A stretch of 64,000 nucleotides of DNA from Combretum micranthum (Eukaryota > Streptophyta > Magnoliopsida > Myrtales > Combretaceae). Numbering within the stretch: position 1 is the first letter of the stretch; every line of letters starts with the position of its first letter. The notes under the pieces are model-generated. The model had not been told where the DNA came from. It searched no databases and saw nothing but the letters and a program-made list of their open reading frames with translations. Positions 19,498 to 32,700 of the stretch are shown here, one piece after another. Made by a program: the position numbers and the translations under genes. Location: assembly GCA_024138025.1 (NCBI GenBank), contig JAMXBD010001391.1:186001-250000 (forward strand), given 5' to 3'.

Positions 19498-22400
19498 CTA
19501 AGCCTTTGCTAGCTCAGCAGCAGCAGCAGCAGCTGCTGGGGCAGGAGTAACACCACCAGTGGTTGGCCTTCATTAAGAAAATCCTTGTCAGCAACTTATA
19601 TTATGATGTAGATAGACAAATCATGCACATGTATACATAAGCAGGTGATACTCACAATCCTACAAAAACTTTGAATGCGTCATAGATACCCCACTGGGCA
19701 CCAGTGAGAGTTCCAATCATGACAATACGGAGAGGAAGACCACGAGTGAAGAGACCCCACAAACCTAGCTTCTTAACAGCCTGCATAGCAAAGTTACAAG
19801 TGAGTAAATCGGTGTAAAAAGGGAACTCAAAATAGCAGGAAGTAAAGGGAACTCAAAATAGCAGGAACTCAAGGGTGGCACAAAGGGGGCACGCACATCA
19901 CCAACTGTCGCTCCTTTAGCATTGTTGAGGAAAGACACAAGATTATCAGCAGATGTGAGACAATAGCACAGAAGACACCAGCAATGTATCCACCAAAACT
20001 TATACCAAGCTGCAAATTTTTACTGCACTGATCTTTTGGTGTGGGAATGGCATGCTTGTAAATCAGTTCAACAATTGTCTCAAAGGATGCAAATTTCATC
20101 ATAGTATCTGCAATAATGAGAATGTTCCATGATGGGTATTATAAATGATCATGAAAAATAGATATAACAAGGAGAGATAAAATCTAAGTAATATTAAAGA
20201 TATCCAAGAACAAAGTGCTGACTACAACTAGCCATACTCCTAGACCAGCAAAGGAAAAACTAATCCATCATTTCACTACAGAGAAGCAGTTTAGCAATAA
20301 AGGACAAGGGATATTCTGTGGTCTTCTAATGGGTTGTTAAAAGAGAAAACCAGAAAAAATGTATCTGAAATAGTCAGCAAACTTGAGTCAATTTTAAGCC
20401 AAACCATGTGAAGCTGTATATCATTAATAAAGAGCAGTTACTTGAACCACAAATGAAGATAAAATTTTAAGAGAGAAAATATTTGAAACCATGTATATGA
20501 TTAAAGATGGCAGCAACTCGGAAATTTTCAGATTAAAAAATGACAATCTTTTGTTTACCAAGCAGAAAATAAGCAGTCTAAAACCTCTTAAATTGAGAAT
20601 CATACAAAAGTAAAGTTTCAGATAATAACAAACAAAAAAGACAGTCTGCAACAAACTATCAACAACAGCTTTTCAAGAGAAACATATAGCAAGATTTAGA
20701 GTCTAGTTATCTGCATGAAAAACTTACATGGAATCTGACGACCCCAGAGAGGAACGATACCCTTGTACAACCTGCAAAGCAGTGCTGCAAATGAGAACCC
20801 ACAAAGAGCACATTTTCCACAAAACATAGCTAAAAGCTAAAGCAAATATACCCAAGAGCGCCTTCAGATTTTACAAATTTAGGTAACCCGTCTGACAGTC
20901 CTCTTGCGAAACCAGGTTGAGTCTGAACTCTGACTTTTACTGCCTCAAAGGGACAGAGAGCAACATCGGCAATTACCTCAGCAGATGCAGATCCAGCAAG
21001 GTAGATCAATGTCTTGTACTTAGCAGCATACTCAGGTCCAGCAATGTCTGAGTAGTATTTCTTAAAGAACTCATAGAAACCAAACTTGCAAGCACCTTGA
21101 GCACTATATCCCAACAAAGTGGGAACCCAACCCCTGAAGAACCCCCTGACTCCCTGCTCCTTAAGCAGAACTCCAAACCCAGAAGTAATGCTCTTGTACT
21201 TGGAAGGGTCGATCTGCAATGTCAATAGAAAGTTAGCAACAACTGCAAGAATCAATAACCCAAAATGATGTAAAAAGATTTCCAAACATGGTAAAATGTA
21301 GTACATAAGGAGACATCCGTGCACAAAACGGTGTGCACATTGGGAAGACATTACATAGAATAAAACCAAAGGAAGTCTAAAGATACCAACACAACAAAGG
21401 AGAACACAAAACCACCAATATGATGAACAAACATTGCTCCAATGGTAAGCCTAAATCAGAAATCGATGATTTTACCTTGATTACTCCACAAATTAGACAA
21501 GTGGAACAGGTTATAGGCTTATAGCATCGCAGCCCTGGGTATTGAATTCCAACAAATCACAAAATAATCATAGTATAAAAAGCTGGGATACAGATGTTCT
21601 TGATAGCCTATACTTCTCATAATTTCTCAACATATAATTAAGATATGGCTAAAAGAAACAGAGATAATTCCACAAGTCACCACAATTCACATTATAAACC
21701 CCACAAACAACAATGGCTTAAATAAAATGAAATTTAACTCTCCTTACTCATTCACAGAATGAATTCATAGCAATTGTAGATCTCTGTGATTTCTACATAG
21801 GGCCAATTCATCCCAATCGAAAACACACCATGGCTCATTAGCAACACAAAAAGCAGAAAAACCAAATCCATGCATCAGACATTATTAAAGATCATCAAAT
21901 GATTCAATCCAAATACAAGCAGCATAAAAAAATCACATTTCAAACCAACCAGAGCCAAAAGCTAACACAAACTAATGAATCAAAGAATCTCGTGGAAAAA
22001 GTCAAAATAAATTTGCAACAAATCAACAATCTCAAGCAAACTTGGATCAAATCTAACGTGTATAAGAATCGCAGATAGAAATGAAAAATAAAATCGCAAT
22101 GAATCCACAAACTCAAGTTAATTCCAGTTAAATCTAAGAAATCAAAGGATTGCATATAGTCGCCAATGACGAAATAGCAATTAACGGCAAACTCAAGATC
22201 AATGCTCAAAGTCCAGTAGATAGAACAATCAGAGCTAAACTGCAACGATGATATCACAATACAATCAAGCTCAACCAAAACCTAGTAAAAGCGAACAAAT
22301 CAAGTTGAGCAATGAAATCACAACATATCCCCGAACTTAAAGCCAAACCGAATGAATCGAAGAATCACAACTAAACTGCAACAACGGAATCGCAAAACTA

Positions 22401-22834
22401 TCATCAAACTCAAAGCTAAAACTAATCGCATCGAACGAATCGAATAATCACACCTAAACATGCAGCAACGAAATGACAGCAAATCATCGAAATGAACTCG
22501 AGATCTGTATGATGTTTCAAACCTGCATATTACACTTGACGAGATCAAGAGGAGTGACGGCCATGTGAGTGAGACCACAGCTAAGGATACCACCGGCAGT
22601 ACAAGCTGCGTAGAACTCCGGCGAGTACATCTGGATCTTCTTCCCAGGCTCGGAAGGAGCCGGGATCACGAAACTGGAACCTCTACCCGCCGCCGCCGGC
22701 GTCGAGGAGGAAGGAGAGCGAGGTTGTGAAGCACGAGCGTTAAGCATTTTGTCGAGGAAGAGCGATTTAGTGGAGGTAGCTGATGATGTGTAGAGGAAGT
22801 TAGGGATTAGGGTTTGCCTATCAGCTACCGCCAT
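19498..22834 (-). pseudogene. Mitochondrial phosphate carrier, copy B, frameshifted
   Basis: Same six-exon structure as copy A: 22834-22523, 21213-20852, 20771-20728, 20107-19897, 19780-19656, 19567-19498, all with GT-AG borders (exon 3 donor is the consensus GTAAGT). The N-terminus ([13 protein letters not shown]) is 5 residues longer in the Pro/Ser region, and the C-terminus keeps the full ...AAAAAAELAKA tail. In exon 4 two changes are seen: loss of one Ala codon (SFAGG to SFGG) and a 1-bp deletion at about 19952 that turns [10 protein letters not shown] into SHLLIILCLSS. After splicing, the shifted frame reaches TAG early in exon 5, so the third repeat is lost and the transcript would be a candidate for nonsense-mediated decay. 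Intron 4 also has a roughly 26-bp internal duplication near 19820-19870. A sequencing error in this base cannot be excluded; without it the protein would be about 374 aa and normal. Confidence 0.85.
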
Positions 22835-23250
22835 CGAGGTCGAAAGGGAGAGAGAGAGAGCTAACTAGAGAGAGAGGAAGAGGTTTGAAATGAGAGAAGG
22901 AAGACGGAGGCTGTGGGGCATGTGTTAAGGACACAGAAAGGGGCTATTCCGCTCTTATTGGCGAAAAGCCCTGGCGTGTATCATGGGGATGGTGTGCGTA
23001 ACTGCTTTTACGGATTCACCCTTTGCGTTTTTCTTATTAACCATTTCGTCATTGCCCCTGCCGAGCCGAGGCATATTCCATTCCATATTTCATTGTATTT
23101 CCACTTTTTTATCATTTTTATTTGATCTTTTTGACTTTTCATTTATTTTTACCAGAAAAAAGGCATATTCATCCCTATTGATAGGAGTAGATACAGAGAA
23201 AATCATCATGGCAACTCGAAACAAAACCTCTTTCCTAATTCTAGAACACT
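22835..23250 (-). promoter_or_regulatory. Native 5' region of the phosphate carrier (copy B)
   Basis: Directly upstream of the copy B ATG lies a CT-rich leader (CTCTCTCTC on the minus strand), typical of plant 5' UTRs. Homology to copy A covers only the first ~75 bp. A CCAAT motif on the minus strand is at 22958-22962, about 125 bp before the ATG. No clear TATA box was found. The exact transcription start cannot be seen. Confidence 0.4.
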
Positions 23251-23897
23251 AGATCCCTAAACATACGGACATGACCATATGATACAATATAAGAATTTAA
23301 CTTTGTCGTGAAAATATAACAATTTACGTATATATATATTAAAATTTATACACACTCGTAAAGCATATGTAAAAATTAATTATAAAGATATAATATAATG
23401 TAAAATTATATTGAATTGAACTATCACAATCAATAATTTAAATATATATATGTATAAGCAATATTAAATTGTTCAAAAGAAGAAAAAATACATAGATACA
23501 AGCTACACCAGTACATTATGGATGTAATTATTAAATTAGGTGAAAAATGGAAAGCATATAATATTTATTTAATAAAATAAGTCACATATACATACCAGAA
23601 CAACACATAATATTTGATTATCAATTCTATCGAATAGTTACGCATATATATTCCTTGCAATTTAATATTACATAAAAATTAAAAAAATAATAGAATAAAA
23701 CTGTAGTCCATAGTGCAGATAATGATAATGAACTATACATTTGAGTATTTATAACTCCACAGCGTTCACTTATCGATTGGCGTATAAAAAAATATTCTTC
23801 AATAAATAAGTTGTAATAAATTTTAGTATAATTTTAAAGATATTTTAGTAGTTTTAAAGGAGAACAAAGTAAAGTACAAAACTTATAATATTGTTTT

Positions 23898-24087
23898 GGG
23901 TATGTTTGATTGGTTGATTTTTTATCAGTTTGACATAGGTTTTGTGTATGTTTGATTCATATTATTTGTTAAGAAATAGATACAAATAAAAATGAAAAAT
24001 CAATATATTTATTTATAAACAAATCAAACAAATAAGATGCAAATAAGATACAAATACAGATGAAAATCAGACCATCCAAACAGACCC
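23898..24087. mobile_element. MITE, GGTCTGTTTGGAT family
   Basis: Left end GGGTATGTTTGATTGGTTGA and right end ATCAGACCATCCAAACAGACCC are inverted copies with a few mismatches, continuing into GATTTT(C/T)ATC. At 190 bp it is the shortest and cleanest copy of a family that recurs at 8254, 16099, 27114 and 34441, with a fragment near 41570-41630. Confidence 0.7.
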
Positions 24088-25442
24088 TCAATAGGGTAGC
24101 ATGGTAAGTTTCACTCATAACGGTTAAAATTATCCGCATCAAAAAATTCTAACCAAATTATAATTGGACAATGACAATAGAATTTTTATAATTTTGAAAG
24201 AGTATCAAACAAAAAATTTAACATGTTAATGGCTTGATTAAAATGTTAGAAATATGGAAAACTATTATTACCTATACAACTACTATGTCTTATTTGGTCA
24301 ACCCTGATAACGATATCAATTAGATTAATAATTTTGATGGAATCGTTTTTGTTATTATTTAACGATTTACATCATATTCAACCATGATTGAATCACTAAA
24401 ATAATTAATATTTTAATTATTATATTCATTTTAACAATTAAATGATTCTAAACGATCCCATCGATAGGACTGTGGAAGCTTCCAGTACATTCCGCTTTAA
24501 TCTTTACTTTGAACACCTTACTCTGTCCAAGATAAACCACTTCTTGGAAGGTCTTGCAAGATTTCAAGTAGTGACCGTTATAAACCGGCGATGTCGATGT
24601 TGACGGCCATAAAACTAATATATATGATTTTTTTTCTCAATAATATCATTGTAATCAGAATGCACATTTCTAAAAATTACTGTTATAGTACAAGCATATT
24701 CTTTTTCCTTTTATTTGATCGTTATCTTTCCAAATCTCGAGTATCGACTTATATATTAATTTAATAGAGCTACCACTTTAGATAATTTTGTTCATTTTAT
24801 TGTATCCAACTATTAAAGCTTCTTTTGACCAAAAAAAAAAAAAAAGAAGCTATTAAAGCATATAAGATTGATTATATGATATGATATAAAAAAAATTTGA
24901 AGTGGAAACTTAATAATTTGATATGATTAAAATCAAATTGACGAACGGATTAGAGTTTAAACTAAGGAAATATATGTATATATTATTGTATTTTCTAAAA
25001 ATTTTTATGATTATAGTTTAAAGTAAAAACAGGGTTTAGTGTTACGTAGTGGCTAGGAAACAAAACTTTACTGCATCCTATTATGTAGGAATCTGTCGTA
25101 ATGTTTGGAACCAAATCTTGGAGGGTAATACCTCATGAGTCATAATCACTACTGAACCTATGGCTTTTTTATAACGTATAAAGTAATACATTATAAAACC
25201 TATAAAATTTTTATTTCACCGATTATGATATCAAAATTATTTTGAAATAAATTTTCGATAATTTGTCAATATTTTTATAACATTTATATCATATCACATG
25301 AAGTAAGCGCACCCCATACTGCAATGGTTTTAGAGAATAGCATGTTCTTGATGAAAAGTGACATTGACCATGGAACAAATAAAATCATATAAAGTTTTAG
25401 GGTTTCTCATACATGATGGGTTTATGTTATACTCTCTATATT

Positions 25443-25467
25443 TATATATATATATATATATATATAT
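25443..25467. repeat. TA microsatellite
   Basis: About twelve TA repeats in an AT-rich interval; a similar run is at 46346-46369 in duplication copy C, and it is shorter and interrupted in copy D at about 62217-62235. Confidence 0.9.
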
Positions 25468-26176
25468 TTTCTCTCTTTTGGTACAACTTAAAAGATAGAA
25501 TTATATTATTATTTTATATTTATTATTAGTTAATAAAATTAATATGATAGATTTAGGGTACACGATATATAAGAAGATATCTTAGTCCCTGATTATATTC
25601 AATTTTTTAATGAATATTAGAGGAGAAGAGGTACATTTTTAATCTTTGATGTTTAGCTATTATTTTTATTCAAAGTCCCAACATTTTTAAAGTCTTACAA
25701 AAATAACACGTCCATCAAATCTATTTAATTTTAAGCACATAAGCCATAAATGCTAGCTTTAAATTGCTCCAAAAAATTAATTTCACAAAACCATTATATT
25801 GAACATATTTATTTACGTAATGTAATAGAAAATAATATAAATTTTATCTAATAATACAACATCGTGAAAATTATCAAAAATCACAAAAGATAATTTAAAT
25901 TTAAGAAAAGGGACCGGAAAATATACGACGTATTCTACTTTTAGGAAAATTTTATAGTCTCGTAGTGGTTCAGTTATATCATTGAATAGTCTGGATCTTT
26001 TTCAATTATGATCGAAATCCTTAAAATTTTTGTACTAATTATTTTATAATTAATTTAATTTTAATATTAGAACAAGCAGGTATAAGTTTCCATACTTTTA
26101 TTACTTTTCCTAGTATAAAACAGTAAAAATTCAGAAGGCCAGGCTTAGTTTGTAAAGTGGTTATTTTGTTGAAAGG

Positions 26177-26398
26177 TTGGGGACAATTCTGGCAAACTGC
26201 TTCAAAATCTCAAAGAAGGAAGAGATGACCTTTAATTTTTACCTGGAAGACGACTCCAACTTGGACGCATATTCCTACAAATATTTTGGAAGAATCAACA
26301 AACCTGGACCGTCCATTTTCAACGATCTGACTTTGACGGGTCTCGCGTCGGCGGTGCCATTCTACCTCAGCGCATATGCAATCCGGTTTAACCAGTAA
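26177..26398 (+). other. GC-richer open frame; possible exon relic
   Basis: A frame of 73 codons (MGTILANCFKISKKEEM...) in a local island of higher GC, with an overlapping antisense frame at 26455-26210. The composition stands out from the flanks. I do not recognise either protein and see no splice partners. It may be an exon fragment or part of an unidentified element. Confidence 0.15.
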
Positions 26399-26459
26399 AA
26401 CATAGTTATGTGATCGTGCACGCAGTCCGCTAGCCTCATTATTTTGATTATTCATACAA

Positions 26460-29243
26460 AGGAATTAGGAGAATGGATTTCCATTACTATTAAACATAAA
26501 TAAGAAATGTCAAAGATCCTTACATGAATTTTATACGTCTCAAGTTGTTAAGTGTCATATATAATCAAACTTATAAAGTTTTATTTTTGAAGCATGAAGT
26601 TAGTAAATAATATATGTATATATATATATAAATCTAATTAAACTTTATTTTTAATTTTTCTATTTTTATAGTCTACAAAATAGATTACATGACAAATAAT
26701 CATTAGCTAAGTAGAGTAGTAAATTTTACAAGTAAAAATTTAAATATGCATGATATATAGCAATTTATGGTATCATGAATCTTTCTTTATCTTTTGTCAA
26801 GAGTAAGAAAAATGTATGACCTTTCACCTCCTTAACCTTCATTATCAATGACTATGAGAAAAAGGAATTTATACTTACGTTTATTGGAATTTTGGTCATT
26901 GCTTTCTAGACTCAGCTAATACCTCTGGGTTATGGACTGACCTATTGAGCCATGGACTGGGTTGTTCAATGATAGCTCAGTCTATTTAGACCCATGATCT
27001 ACTTTGAAAGGACCTTAGGGAAATCTCGCAACGTTAGGTCGGGCTGCTCAATTTGATGACAGTTCGGTAACATTTTGCAGATCTCTTGATTGTCTACCAA
27101 TGTCAACCTTTTAGGTTCTGTTTGGATTGTCTGTTTTTCATCCGTATCTGTATCTTTTTTAAAATGATATGTGTAAATATATCCGATTTGCATCTAAATT
27201 TTATCTATATTTGTTCTATTTGATCTTTTGATGAGAACTATCAACTTTTTTTATCTATATCTATTTCTTGTTAAATAATTTATTAAAAAAAATTTGAAAA
27301 AGTGTCTATATCTATCGAAAAAAAGCTAAAACAAACAGACCCTATTTTGGGGAAGAGAGTCAACTGGCCAGCTTGGACTAGCTGGCATAGCATTTACAAA
27401 AAGTTTCATAAGCTATATTTTCCTAGATTTATTCTAGCAAATTATTGGGGTATACTTTTTATATTTGAGTTTCTTCACTGGCCAAAATTATTATAGATCT
27501 ACTCCTATAAATATCTTGAAACACGTTCTGGTAAGATTATTCACTTTTTCATTGTATTTTTCTGGCTGTCTTATTACTATTTTGTTGCTTGGTCACTTCT
27601 AACTTAAAGGACATCTACCAGTGTCTCTATCTGGTAGACCAAGTTCTTGTGGATCTAAGGTTTTGCAAGGTCCATTTTAAATAACTTCAATGGTTCTATA
27701 TCTTTGCGGAAAAATATCTGCTTGAAATACATTTGAATGTTTAAAAGCTTTTATTTTTAGTATGGTAACAAATAATTCAAATATATATCAATAGTTTTCT
27801 TATTATATAATAGCAGGGCTTTTTCCTCTTTTCAGCGTGTAAAAAGCAATTTCTCAACCCTAAATTAAAACTTATAGTGATATAGACCTTAGCATAAGTA
27901 ATTAGAAATTAGAAAAAAACTCTTTGGTTTGTCAACTTATTTAACAATGAGCCCAAAACCTATTAGGGTTTACATGTTAGTGGCTCTTAAGTAATGGATT
28001 TGATGAGATTTAAATTTTTAACAATGGATTAGAATAACCATACATGTCTAGGCAGCTAAAGACTAATGCGGTACTATGGTTTACCTTCGAATTTTAAAAG
28101 TGAACTTTTAAACCTCCTAAACTTTCAACATAAACTAATAATCCCCAAACGTTGCTAATATAAATCCCTACAAGTAAAAGCTTAATAAAACTAAATTGAC
28201 ACACTAATTAATATGATCTACTAATCCTCATACATAAATTAAATTGAATACATCTCTTTCCCAAGTAAGGATACAAACAAACGAAGCTACTCATAAGCTT
28301 TGACCTTAGCTCATTTTATGCTCAATTCAGCTTGAGCTTGATTGTTAAGCAAGTCAAACTTAAGCTCTTTTATCTAAAACTTAAAATAAAACTCATTTAG
28401 TTAAACAAGTCAAGCTTAAATTCCTATCACCATAAGCTCATTTAAAACTTGTTGAGATTTTGTCTGTAAGCTTTGTATAATATACATTATTTTATATTAT
28501 TTATCATTTATTATAGCATATCATATATAATTATTATTTTAAATCTTTTTTTATCAGACTAGCCAATATCAAGCACCATATTGGATGCCAACTAATCTAG
28601 ATTCGCAATAAGTAGGATCCTAAGGGCGGCAAAACTCTCATTACCAAGTTTTTAATGCAGTTGGATTCCCAGGATTCAAATTCAAGACCTCTAATTAAGC
28701 TAGAACAATCCCGTACCAACTAATCTATACACTCAATTGTTTAAATCTATTTTTAAGTTTTAATTGTTATTCATTTTATGTTGTTTATGAAATTCATGGA
28801 TGTCCATCACTATCATTAGTTAAAAGATTATGCAACATTTATATTTTTTCTTTTTTCTTTCTTTTTTCTCTTTTGACAAAGAAGAATTAAACTTCCTTAG
28901 TTATAATGAGAAGGAAATTGATTGGTTTGTGAAATTTTCCTTATAAAAGCTTTTGTGATTATCTTGTTTTGTCCCATATGGGTTATTTTACAAAGAAACT
29001 TATCATTTGCACTATATAAAAGGTAAAGCACTTCCTCATTTATTTTATAACAAAGGTACTTCCCCATTTTAACTCATTTGGCTTGGTGTAAAGTACTTAT
29101 CTTTATAGCAATTTGGTTTATTTAAATTAGTTGGACCATTAAGTTGATTTTCTTCGCTTTGAGCTTTTTAAGTCTAGCTGTTGAGTTTACTAAACATTTG
29201 AGCCAAGCTTGATTATGAAGTTTTAGTAAGGTGAAAACATCGA
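26460..29243. other. Gene-free AT-rich interval
   Basis: Contains the MITE at 27114-27342 and scattered CAAGCTTGAGCTC-like words (28290-28470, 29150-29230) that resemble decayed ends of the AGCTTGAGCC-type elements seen at 46030-46500. Nothing protein-coding could be supported. Confidence 0.5.
27114..27342. mobile_element. MITE, GGTCTGTTTGGAT family
   Basis: Starts GGTTCTGTTTGGATTGTCTG and ends AAAACAAACAGACCC, inverted ends of the same family as 23898-24087. It encodes nothing; the frame at 27302-27496 starts inside it and is spurious. Confidence 0.65.
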
Positions 29244-32200
29244 TGTAATGCCCTAAATTTAATTAAGGCATTACTGCTACGCACAATACTTAAGTATTAT
29301 ATGCTCAAAACTTCCTAGAATGATATGTTTATTTTGAACATTTGCTAACCGATTTTAGATTATGAAATCATTTAATTAGATTTGGAGATAACTAGCATTT
29401 GGCAATAGTAGAACAAAATTCTTTCAAAACAAAGTTTTAAAAGATTATTACAAAAAATATTGACGCCACTAGGCCCTTTAAAAAAAATTACAACTTGAAA
29501 ATTCAAATCCATCTCTTAAAACAAATAAAAGCAAATACAAAAGAAATCCACGGTCCTAACCCACTTCACTCATCCAACAGCACCAAAAACTCAAGCCAAG
29601 CATCACCATTAATCATCATCAAGAACAACAACATCATGATCATCATCCCATCATCAACATCAACATCTCATCATCATGAAAATACTTGGAAAAAGAATGA
29701 CAACAATAACAATGAGGCGAAACTTAGTACACAGTAACACAATCATACACAGAGTGACATACGTGCTTAACTATATGCAATGCATCAACTAATAAGTTAT
29801 TATCTTTTGTTTAAAGTAAATAAATCAATACTAGAGTACTTAGACTCTGAAACAATCCAAAACAATTTTTTATCCCTAGCCTCACCATCGTAAACAATGG
29901 GGAAGCGCACCGATAGCCCTCGCAGGTGACTATCATAGGGCATGAATCTAGGGGTCCTAGTAACCAACTACTCAAGGGTTGATAACTCGACTACTTATAT
30001 CGATAACATCACAAGAGAATAGATTCATCTAGGGCTCACAGTCATCGCACACTTTACTCATCTCAATCCATAACATCATCCAATTTAGTTGTTCCCATAA
30101 ACGTGAACCAGATCATATTACTTCTTCTCAAGACTAAGTAGACATTAACCGATACTGTTTGCCCTATCAGCTACCCCCCAAGCCACCTATTGGAAGTCAT
30201 TGCATCATGACAAGTGGTCTAAGTACCTAAACTACTATGTCCATTCAGACAAGGTGTCGCTCCTTAGACCAGATCCAATGGTGAAAGCACAATCATTATT
30301 CATCATTTATAACCAAGTTTAAGTTTTTAATTCATTTTAGGATGCCTATCCTAACAACCACCATGCAAATTACTGCATACCTTATATATGAAATCCAAAC
30401 ATAGGTTCAGACACCCTTTCAAAGGATAATCTAGAAGATTTAGAAGCCAGATTCAAACATCTGTTTAACAATTTAAACTCTATAAGAAATCTAATAAAAA
30501 TTCGCTTATCTCAAACTTGTTTTATTACCTTATTTGATCAAACACTAAATAAGAACCCTGCTATGGCTGCGAAGATTGCTCCACCAAAATATAGACAGTT
30601 CTCCTTTGTCTGTCAAAGTATTTCTTTTCACTTTGATTATAATCTCTTATTACAAAAACATAAACAAAGTATTCATATACCAAAATTATTCATTTCCTAA
30701 GTAAACAACCATTTGAAACAGTATATTCCCCATACCATCTAAGGTTATCCTATCTCATTAACTTAAACTAACTATTAACTATTAACTCATTTTAACTTAA
30801 TCCTAACCAACTTGATTACAGTTAATCATTTAATCCAATTACTAAGTCATTTTAATTAAACTTAGACAATCTAACTCATTTTAGCTTATCAAAGTCTATT
30901 TAGTCAAGTTGGACTTAAATTGATTAATTAGATTTATTTTATATCTAATATTCATATTAACTTAATCTTGTCCAAGTTGATTAACTTAATCAGTCTAATT
31001 CATTTTAGTTCATTCAAGTTCATTAAGCCAAGTTGAACTTAGATTATTAACTATGTTCAATTTATATCTAACTCTATATTTAATCAAATAATTTGTTAAG
31101 TCTATAAATTTACTAAACTCATGCTTAATTATATCATTTAACTTGTATAACACATTAACTATCATTTATCTATTTCATTTTAGCTCAAAAAGATTCATTT
31201 TATACTTAACTATACACGTTTAACTAGTAAAATAAGTTTTTTAACTTTGTTTGGAAAATATGGCAGTTGGAAAGAATTAAAATTTCAGCCTTGATACTTT
31301 TTGAATTTGCAAAAACTTAAAACATAAAATTTGTATATCTCTTTTTAAGCTTTCCAACGCATTTTGAATCACCTAAATCCAAGTTAGGATGAAAAAGTTT
31401 TGATTAAATTACAAAACATCATCGTAGTAGGAAATTTCGTACTCGAGGTTAACTAGAACTTGGTCACAGCCATGATTTTTTGAAAGCTAATATAAAATGG
31501 CCTCTGAGCTATGAATCACACGCATGATTGTTGAGTTTCAAAGTTTTTTTACTAACCCAAGGCTATAAACGGATGGATCATATTCGTGATTTGTAAAAAT
31601 CCTGCAATAGACTTTAAATCACACCTATGATTTTAAGATTTTGAAGTTTAAAAACAACCTCGAAGCTAGCAAAGGCAAGATCATGCTCGTGATTCGGCAA
31701 ATTTTCCAAAATTGAGCCTAGCAAGACCTCAATCATGCCTGTGATTCATGGTTTTCCCTAAGTTACTAATTTCCTTATTTTTCAAACTTCATTTTATCAA
31801 ATTTTTACACATTCTACTTCAACTAAAATTCCATAAAAGCTACATACAACTCATCACACACTCTCATCTACACCAAAAACATAAAAACTCCACATCCCTA
31901 ATATCATACAACTCCCATAACTTCATAGCCAACATGCAAACATTTCATAAATTCATCAACTCACTCATCTAATAATTTATCATAAACTCTACTTATAACT
32001 AACATCAATTCATCATATATATACAAAAAAACAAGAATCAAAACAATATAAAATAAATATACTTAGCGTTTACAAGAGCATGCAATTGAATTCTTCTTCT
32101 CTCTACTTCATATTTTTCTTCTTCTTGTTCTTGTTCTACTTGATTTCTCTTCTCCTATCTCATTTTCTTCTTGTAAAAATTCTATTTATGTATCAAATTA

Positions 32201-32700
32201 TTCAAAAGAAACTTCATACCTACTAAATATTTTGTGAAAATTTAAATATAATTTTTATCATTAACCTATGCACACACGTGCACATACACACATATATGTG
32301 GCCTACATGTGAAAGTAGCTCTCTTGAAATCTTTTGCAAATTATCTTTGCCATAGTGATATAAATTATTTTTTAAATCAAATTAAATTATTTTAAAATCT
32401 AAAATTGTTAGAAACAATCACAGTAAATAATAAATCTAAATAACTTTTGTGTATAATATCTAAGTGTTAAACGTAGGAAAAACAGACATGTCTTAACCCT
32501 ATTAGCCCTTATACATCATACTACCGAATTTAGCGCATGAAAACGTTATACAAATTTAACAAATTTTACAAAATGGACAAACATAGGACAAAGTGACCTA
32601 TAAAATTTAATTTGAGAAACTGCACATGTGACCAATTTAATTTAATAAAAAACTTGGAATCACTCTTCAGGGCTTTTCATACACGACAAGACCCTAGAGA
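29244..32700 (-). mobile_element. Possible long solo LTR, right end uncertain
   Basis: At 29244 the plus strand reads TGTAATGCCC, so on the minus strand the segment would end GGGCATTACA, a common end of long plant Gypsy (Tekay-like) LTRs. The following 3.4 kb has no genes and an uneven composition (Pro/His-coding AC-rich tract 29560-29740; GC-richer block 29880-30250; CT-rich tract 32085-32170). A candidate other end is near 32680 (ACGACA). No matching target-site duplication was found, so the boundaries are tentative. Frames at 29495-29737 and 31748-31972 are low-complexity. Confidence 0.3.

Larger units (their letters stand above)
23251..26130. other. Gene-free AT-rich interval
   Basis: No supported gene. 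It contains one MITE (23898-24087), a TA run (25443-25467) and an A-run near 24831-24845. The rest is AT-rich with only short random frames. Confidence 0.55.

Noticed and set aside
29495..29737. 80-codon Asn/His/Ser-rich open frame
   Set aside because: Simple-sequence ATC/AAC repeats; no protein-like composition change at its ends.
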